Shown: piece by piece, positions 6,831 to 11,154 of the stretch
Layout: each line of letters starts with the position of its first letter
Numbering within the stretch: the first letter of the stretch is position 1
NCBI GenBank assembly: GCA_035693105.1
Contig: DASSHC010000165.1
Coordinates: forward strand, 1 to 11,154
Direction: 5' to 3'
Length of the DNA stretch: 11,154 bases
Origin: DASSHC01 sp035693105
Lineage (GTDB): Bacteria; Chloroflexota; Chloroflexia; Thermomicrobiales; Thermomicrobiaceae
The notes under the pieces: model-generated
Told to the model about the DNA's origin: nothing
Database searches by the model: none
What the model saw: the letters and a program-made list of their open reading frames with translations, nothing else
Position numbers and translations under genes: made by a program

Positions 6831-6845
6831 TACAGCGGTAGCGGG

Positions 6846-8213
6846 TTAGCCCAGCTGTGGCAGGCCGGCGAGCGCGGCCTCGATCTCCGCCTGGGGGTGC
6901 TCGTAGTCGATCAGCCGCCCGGCGAAGTACGACTCGTAGGCGCCCAGATCGAAGAAGCCGTGGCCCGAGAGCCCGATCAGGATCGTGCGCGCCTCGCCCG
7001 CCTCGCGGCAGCGCAGCGCCTCGTCGATGGCGGCCCGCACGGCGTGGGCCGACTCGGGCGCCGGCACGATCCCCTCGGCCCGGGCGAACTGGACCGCGCC
7101 CTCGAAGACCCCGGTCTGCGTCAGCGCGGTAGCCTCGATCACGCCCTGCTCGTAGAGCAGGCTGACCAGTGGGGCCATACCGTGGTAGCGCAGCCCGCCG
7201 GCGTGGATGCCGGCCGGGACGAAGCGGTGCCCCAGCGTGTGCATCTTGACCAGCGGCGTCATTTGCCCCGTGTCACCAAAGTCGTAGGCGTAGATGCCGC
7301 GGGTGAGCGTCGGGCAGGCCGCGGGCTCGACCGCCACGATGCGGATCTCCTTGCCCTGCAGCTTCTCGCGCACGAAGGGGAAGGTGAGCCCGGCGAAGTT
7401 GGAGCCGCCGCCGACGCAGCCGAAGATGATGTCCGGGTAGGCATCGGCCAGCTCGAACTGCTGCTGGGCCTCCTGCCCGATGATCGTCTGGTGTAGCAGG
7501 ACGTGGTTCAGCACGCTGCCGAGCGAGTAGTGCGTGTCCTCGCGCGTGGCCGCGTCCTCGACGGCCTCGGAGATGGCGATGCCCAGGCTGCCGTTGGAGT
7601 CCGGATCTTCCGCCAGGATGCGCCGGCCGGCCTCGGTGTCGGGGCTGGGGCTGGGCACGCAGCTCGCGCCGTAGGTCTCCATCAGGGCGCGGCGGTAGGG
7701 CTTCTGCTCGTAGCTGACCTTGACCATATAGACCTTCAGCTCCAGGCCAAAGAAGGCGCAGGCCATGGCCAGCGCGCTGCCCCACTGGCCGGCGCCGGTC
7801 TCGGTGGTCAGGCGCGGCACGCCCGCCTGCTTGTTGTAGTAGGCCTGGGCCACCGCCGTGTTGGGCTTGTGGCTGCCGGCGGGGCTGGTTCCCTCGTACT
7901 TATAGAAGATGCGCGCCGGGGTATCGAGCGCCCGCTCCAGCCGGTGCGCGCGGTAGAGGGGCGTCGGCCGCCAGAGGCGGTAAATGGCCTGGATCTCCTC
8001 GGGGATCTCGATCCAGCGCTCGGTGCTGACCTCCTGCTTGATCAGCTCCAGCGGGAAGAGCGGCAGCAGGTCCTCCGGGCCGATCGGCTGGCCAGTGCCC
8101 GGGTGGAGCGGCGGGGGCGCGGGAGACGGCAGGTCGGCCTGGAGGTTGTACCAGGCGGCCGGCATGGCCGACTCGGGCAGCAGGAACTTGGTCGTCTGGT
8201 TCGCTGTGTTCAT
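6846..8213 (-). CDS. trpB: Tryptophan synthase beta chain, TrpB2 type
   Basis: A 455-aa PLP enzyme that condenses indole with a serine donor to make tryptophan. It is of the TrpB2 class: longer than ordinary TrpB (about 400 aa), with extra N-terminal sequence before RPTPLYRA (82-89). Visible active-site parts are Lys116 in SHKPNTA (Schiff base), ETGAGQWG at 138-145 (substrate loop), and GGGSN at 268-272 (PLP phosphate). TrpB2 enzymes are reported to prefer O-phosphoserine and to work without TrpA; that is family knowledge, not seen here. ATG 8211-8213 is preceded by GGAGGAG at short spacing. An in-frame ATG 18 bases upstream (8231) lacks such a site. No trpA or other trp gene adjoins it. It diverges from the MFS pair. 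I see no Trp-rich leader peptide or T-box in the 191 bases upstream. Confidence 0.95.
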   Translation of the reverse strand: MNTANQTTKFLLPESAMPAAWYNLQADLPSPAPPPLHPGTGQPIGPEDLLPLFPLELIKQEVSTERWIEIPEEIQAIYRLWRPTPLYRAHRLERALDTPARIFYKYEGTSPAGSHKPNTAVAQAYYNKQAGVPRLTTETGAGQWGSALAMACAFFGLELKVYMVKVSYEQKPYRRALMETYGASCVPSPSPDTEAGRRILAEDPDSNGSLGIAISEAVEDAATREDTHYSLGSVLNHVLLHQTIIGQEAQQQFELADAYPDIIFGCVGGGSNFAGLTFPFVREKLQGKEIRIVAVEPAACPTLTRGIYAYDFGDTGQMTPLVKMHTLGHRFVPAGIHAGGLRYHGMAPLVSLLYEQGVIEATALTQTGVFEGAVQFARAEGIVPAPESAHAVRAAIDEALRCREAGEARTILIGLSGHGFFDLGAYESYFAGRLIDYEHPQAEIEAALAGLPQLG

Positions 8214-8404
8214 GGCTCCTCCATCACGCATCACGCACGCGCTCGCGGGCAGCGCGCCGCAGTCGTCCTGAGCTATACGGGGACTGGCCCGGTGAGCGCT
8301 GATCCTAGCGGCGGGTGCGGCCGCTGTAAACCCCACCTGGACCGGCCTGCATGGTACGATGCCCTTCACCTCTCGGATGGGGACACGGTAGGGAAGCGGC
8401 TGGG
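8214..8404. promoter_or_regulatory. Divergent promoter region, trpB and MFS pair
   Basis: These 191 bases must serve both directions. On the minus strand TATAGC (8272-8277) could be a -10 box for trpB. On the plus strand TACGAT (8355-8360) could be one for the transporters, placing the start near 8367 and favouring the GTG at 8405 over the ATG at 8351. Neither has a good -35 at 16-18 bases. AGCGGC (8307-8312) and GCCGCT (8320-8325) form a small 6-base inverted repeat between them. Confidence 0.4.
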
Positions 8405-9667
8405 GTGGAGACGCGGCAGAGTGGTGCGGCGGAGGGGCAGGACTCGATCCTGCACGCGCTCACCGCCTACCCGGCCTATCGCCTCCTCTTCTCGACCACG
8501 GTCGCCACCAACGCCGCCTTCTGGATGTGGAATATGGCCACCGGCTGGCTGGCGCTGATTCTCACCGACTCCGCCTTCTTCGTCGGGCTGACCTCCTTCC
8601 TGGCCGGCATCCCGATCCTCCTCTTCACCCTGCCGGCCGGCACGCTGATCGACCGCGCCGACCGCCGCCTGGTGCTCCTTGTCGCCCAGATCGCGGTCGC
8701 GGTCGTCTCCAGCGCGGTGGTGCTCCTCTTGCTGCTCGACCTGCTGGAGCCGTGGCACCTCTTGGCGGCCGTCTTCGTCAACGGCACGGCCATGTCCTTC
8801 GTCTTCCCCACGCGCAACGCCCTGATCGCCAACCTGGTGCCGCCCGCCGACCTGGGCAACGCGGTCGGGCTGAACGCCACCGGCCAGAACCTGGCCCGCA
8901 TCGCCGGGCCGACGCTGGCTGGGCCGCTGCTGGCGGCGGTCGGGATCTCGGCCACCTTCGTCATCTGCATGCTGGTGCAGATTTTGGCGCTGACCTTCAC
9001 CCTGCGCCTGCCGGCGGTGCGCCCGGCGCCGGCAGGCGCGCGGCCCTCGCTGCTGGGCGGCATCGCCGAGGGTCTGACGGTCATCCGCCGCAGCGCCTAC
9101 CTGAGCGGCATGATGATCCTGGCCTTCGTGCCGACGATGTTCCTGCTGCCCTACCAGAACTTCCTGCCGGTCTTCGCCCGCGACGTGCTGGAGATCGGCT
9201 CCGGCGGGCTGGGCGTGCTGCTGGCGGTCAACGGCGTGGGCGCGGTCATCGGCTCGCTGGCGGTGGCCGGCTCGCGCCGGCTGACGCGCCGCGCCGACGC
9301 GCTCCTCTGGTCGACGGTCCTGCTGGGGCTGGCGGTGATCGTCTTCGCCGGCAGCGGGCAACCCCTGCTGGCCGGGCTGATGATCCTCCTGGCCGGCCTG
9401 CTCAGTTCCTTCTACTCGGCGCTGAACAACTACCATATCCAGATGGGGGTGGACGACCGGGTGCGCGGGCGCGTGCTCAGCGTCTACTTCCTCTCCTGGG
9501 GCGTGCTGCCGGTCGGCACGCTGCCGCTCGGGGCGGCCGCCGATGTCTACGGCGCGCCCGCCGCCGTGGGCGTCATGGCGGCGATCGGGTTAGCCTTGAT
9601 CGCGCTGGCGGCGCTCTGCTTCCCGGTGCTGCGCCGCGCCGGCGAACCCCAGCCGAGCGCGCTCTAG
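8405..9667 (+). CDS. MFS transporter, EntS/MFS_3-like exporter
   Basis: A 420-aa integral membrane protein with about 12 hydrophobic spans, the usual MFS length. The loop between helices 2 and 3 carries motif A, GTLIDRADRR (79-88). Phrases such as PAYRLLFSTTVATNAAFWMW near the start, FPTRNALIANLVP, and NNYHIQMGVDDRVRGRVLS are typical of the MFS_3 group that includes the enterobactin exporter EntS; many members export small molecules by proton antiport. The substrate cannot be read from sequence. GTG 8405 is preferred because AGGGA lies upstream and the cytosolic tail is then of usual length. In-frame ATG 8351 would add 18 unlikely residues and overlap the candidate -10 box. It is followed after 36 bases by a second MFS gene, very likely on the same transcript. 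No siderophore or antibiotic synthesis gene is in view. Confidence 0.9.
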   Translation: METRQSGAAEGQDSILHALTAYPAYRLLFSTTVATNAAFWMWNMATGWLALILTDSAFFVGLTSFLAGIPILLFTLPAGTLIDRADRRLVLLVAQIAVAVVSSAVVLLLLLDLLEPWHLLAAVFVNGTAMSFVFPTRNALIANLVPPADLGNAVGLNATGQNLARIAGPTLAGPLLAAVGISATFVICMLVQILALTFTLRLPAVRPAPAGARPSLLGGIAEGLTVIRRSAYLSGMMILAFVPTMFLLPYQNFLPVFARDVLEIGSGGLGVLLAVNGVGAVIGSLAVAGSRRLTRRADALLWSTVLLGLAVIVFAGSGQPLLAGLMILLAGLLSSFYSALNNYHIQMGVDDRVRGRVLSVYFLSWGVLPVGTLPLGAAADVYGAPAAVGVMAAIGLALIALAALCFPVLRRAGEPQPSAL

Positions 9668-9703
9668 CTCGCCTGTGGACTGGAGGAAGGTGGAGCGGTA
9701 GCG

Positions 9704-10945
9704 GTGCGCCTGCGCCTGCCCTGGTACATCCGCGATCGGATCATGCGCCTGATCCTGCTGCTCGGCTTCTTCGCCGGGCTGGCGGGCGGGCTGGTCATCC
9801 CCTTCCTGACGCTCACCGCCCACAACCGCGGCGTCTCGCTGCGCGCCATCGGCGTGATGGCCGCCGGCTACCTGCTGGCGCAGATGGCGCTGCAGCTGCC
9901 GATGGGCGCGCTCTCCGATCGCTTCGGGCGCATGGCGCCGATCGTGGTCGGGCTGGCGATCCAGGCGGCCGCCACCGCCGGCTTCGCCCTCGCCGAGAGC
10001 ACGCCCGTCTTCATCCTGCTACGCGCCGGGCAGGGCGTGGGCGTGGCCGTGCTCTACCCCTCCTTCCGCGCCCTGATCGCCGACGCCACCGTGCCCGAGC
10101 AGCGCGGCCAGGCCTACGCCGTGGCCAACGCCGCCTTCACCGCCGGGCTCCTCTTCGGCCCGCTGATCGGCGGCGTGGCGGCCGGCGCCATCGGCGTCAA
10201 TACGCTCTATCTCACCGCGGCTGGCGGCGAGGCGGTCATCGCGCTCGGCGCGCTGCTGGCGATGAGCCGGATCGGGCTGCCGCAGCGGCCGCAGGCGCCG
10301 GCCGAGCGGGTGCCGTTGCGCGGCCTGCTAACGCGCTCGCTGGTCGGCGCCTTCCTGCTCTCGTTCGCCGGGCAGTTCCAGTTCGGGCTCTTCGGCGGGC
10401 TCTGGTCGATCTACCTGAACGACCTGCACGCCAGCGACTTCCTACTCGGATTGTCGTTCAGCACCTTCTCGATCACCTTCGTGCTGGTCGCGCCGCTCGG
10501 CGGCCGGCTGGCCGACCGCGGCCGGCGCTGGCGCATCATCCTGATCTCGAACATGGCCTACGCGCTGGTGGTGGCGGCCTACGGCCTGATCCCGAACGTG
10601 CCCGCCATCCTGGTGCTCGGTGGGGTCGAGGGGATCGTGGCGGCGATCAGCCAGCCGGCCGCCGACGCCTATCTGGCCTCGGTGGCCGATCCGCGCACCA
10701 TGGGGCGGGCGCAGGGTGCCTACGCCACCGTCGGCATGTTCGGCGCGGCCATCAGCGCCTTCATCGCGCCGGTGCTCTACGCCGTGTCGCGCCCGCTTCC
10801 CTTCGTGGTCGGCGGCGTCGTCCTGGCCGTCTTCGCCCTGGGCGGCGTGGCTCTCGTGCGCGAGACCGAGCTGCACCACCCGCTCCAGTCCGTCCACATC
10901 GTCACGCCGTTCTCGCCCGAACTGGAGGAGATGGCGGATTCGTGA
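9704..10945 (+). CDS. MFS transporter (MFS_1, multidrug-efflux-like)
   Basis: A 413-aa membrane protein with about 12 hydrophobic spans. Motif A is present in both halves: GALSDRFGR after helix 2 and GGRLADRGRRW after helix 8. RAGQGVGVAVLYPSFRALIAD corresponds to the motif B region with its buried Arg, and AAFTAGLLFGPLIGG resembles the motif C helix typical of antiporters, so efflux is likelier than uptake. The C-terminal 30 residues (after VRETELHHP) are hydrophilic and cytosolic. The start is GTG 9704, with a purine-rich binding site (GGAGGAAGGTGGAG, 9682-9695) eight bases upstream. It is different in sequence from the transporter just before it, so the pair is not a recent duplication. It is probably co-transcribed with that gene. 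The hairpin-rich element after it may end the transcript. Confidence 0.9.
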   Translation: MRLRLPWYIRDRIMRLILLLGFFAGLAGGLVIPFLTLTAHNRGVSLRAIGVMAAGYLLAQMALQLPMGALSDRFGRMAPIVVGLAIQAAATAGFALAESTPVFILLRAGQGVGVAVLYPSFRALIADATVPEQRGQAYAVANAAFTAGLLFGPLIGGVAAGAIGVNTLYLTAAGGEAVIALGALLAMSRIGLPQRPQAPAERVPLRGLLTRSLVGAFLLSFAGQFQFGLFGGLWSIYLNDLHASDFLLGLSFSTFSITFVLVAPLGGRLADRGRRWRIILISNMAYALVVAAYGLIPNVPAILVLGGVEGIVAAISQPAADAYLASVADPRTMGRAQGAYATVGMFGAAISAFIAPVLYAVSRPLPFVVGGVVLAVFALGGVALVRETELHHPLQSVHIVTPFSPELEEMADS

Positions 10946-10970
10946 TGAAGCCTCCAGCCGCGTCGGGGAG

Positions 10971-11122
10971 CCCTCACCCTGCCCTCTCCCGTGCGCGGGA
11001 GAGGGAGCACGTAAGGATCACCGTAACCTGCTTCCCTTCGCCCACGCATGGGAGAAGGGGCGGGGGATGAGGGCAGCCCCGTGGCCGTGGGCTGGGGGCA
11101 CCCGAGTAGGTGGGGGTGAGGG
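10971..11122. repeat. Composite intergenic element of nested inverted repeats
   Basis: Outer arms CCCTCACCC (10971-10979) and GGGTGAGGG (11114-11122) are perfect complements. Inside are a 10-base-arm hairpin at 10982-11005, an imperfect 11-base-arm hairpin at 11034-11059 (one mismatch, loop CGCA), GGGATGAGGG at 11064-11073 as an alternative partner for the left arm, and CAGCCC/GGGCTG at 11074-11094. This CCCTCACCC...CCCTCTCCC...GGGAGAGGG pattern is one I know as an interspersed repeat in several bacterial phyla. It begins 25 bases after the MFS stop and holds no gene. Confidence 0.7.
10982..11005 (+). terminator. Strong hairpin, possible terminator of the MFS pair
   Basis: The arms CCCTCTCCCG (10982-10991) and CGGGAGAGGG (10996-11005) pair perfectly around a 4-base loop, 36 bases after the MFS stop. 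No T-run follows, so it may stop transcription poorly or only protect the 3' end of the RNA. It is part of the composite repeat. Confidence 0.45.
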
Positions 11123-11154
11123 TTCCTCTCCATCCCGCCCAGTGCTATCGTGCG

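Larger units (their letters stand above)
6530..6845. other. Intergenic region between trpB and the lipoprotein gene
   Basis: I see no gene in these 316 bases. The trpB-proximal part holds two inverted repeats on the GGCAGAC core, listed separately. The rest should contain the lipoprotein promoter on the minus strand, but I cannot point to a convincing -35/-10 pair. The sequence near 6735-6780 is locally lower in GC (GGGGGAAATAGGGCAACAAC) than its surroundings. Confidence 0.5.

Noticed and set aside
8214..8350. Tryptophan attenuator or T-box before trpB
   Set aside because: No run of Trp codons in a short leader frame, no T-box motif, and the region is too short and lacks a terminator with a T-run.
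8366..9436. 356-aa minus-strand Gln/Arg/Asp-rich frame
   Set aside because: Antisense shadow of the first MFS gene; hydrophobic codons read in reverse give Gln, Glu, Asp and Arg.
8527..11070. 847-aa plus-strand open frame spanning both transporter genes
   Set aside because: It reads Arg/Pro/Ala-rich out of frame through two genes with clear membrane spans and MFS motifs.

Overview
The window is very GC-rich bacterial DNA, densely coded on both strands. It reads most like a Chloroflexota genome, possibly a Thermomicrobia-like lineage. The reasons are a secreted protein whose N-terminal module I associate with that phylum, a large STAND ATPase with an AfsR/LuxR-type tail, a TrpB2-type tryptophan synthase, a lipoprotein with a long Pro/Thr linker, and frequent GTG starts. 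This placement is inference from gene content.

Layout. A secreted alpha/beta-hydrolase (minus strand, running off the left edge) and a TIR-NB-ARC-TPR protein (plus strand, 930 aa) diverge from a 441-base gap with no gene. After the TIR gene comes a short regulatory-looking patch. It has two inverted repeats built on ATTGCC/GGCAAT, and the second overlaps a good promoter (TTGCCA, 17 bases, TACTAT). That promoter should drive an 82-aa unknown protein and a 145-aa cysteine-rich protein. The second of these ends 10 bases from the end of a convergent lipoprotein gene.

Upstream of the lipoprotein on the minus strand, after a gap holding GGCAGAC inverted repeats, lies a TrpB2-type tryptophan synthase beta chain with no trpA beside it. 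It diverges from two plus-strand MFS transporter genes 36 bases apart. After them comes a composite intergenic element of nested hairpins up to the right edge.

How the genes may work together. The TIR protein has the glutamate used for NAD cleavage in SARM1-type TIR domains, a complete P-loop, and a TPR sensor region. It is the best candidate here for an immune or stress switch. The promoter between it and the next two genes argues against a simple three-gene operon, but the inverted repeats could couple them. The two MFS genes look like one transcription unit. The other genes look like independent housekeeping or envelope functions. I saw no tRNA, rRNA, CRISPR array, insertion sequence or integrase.
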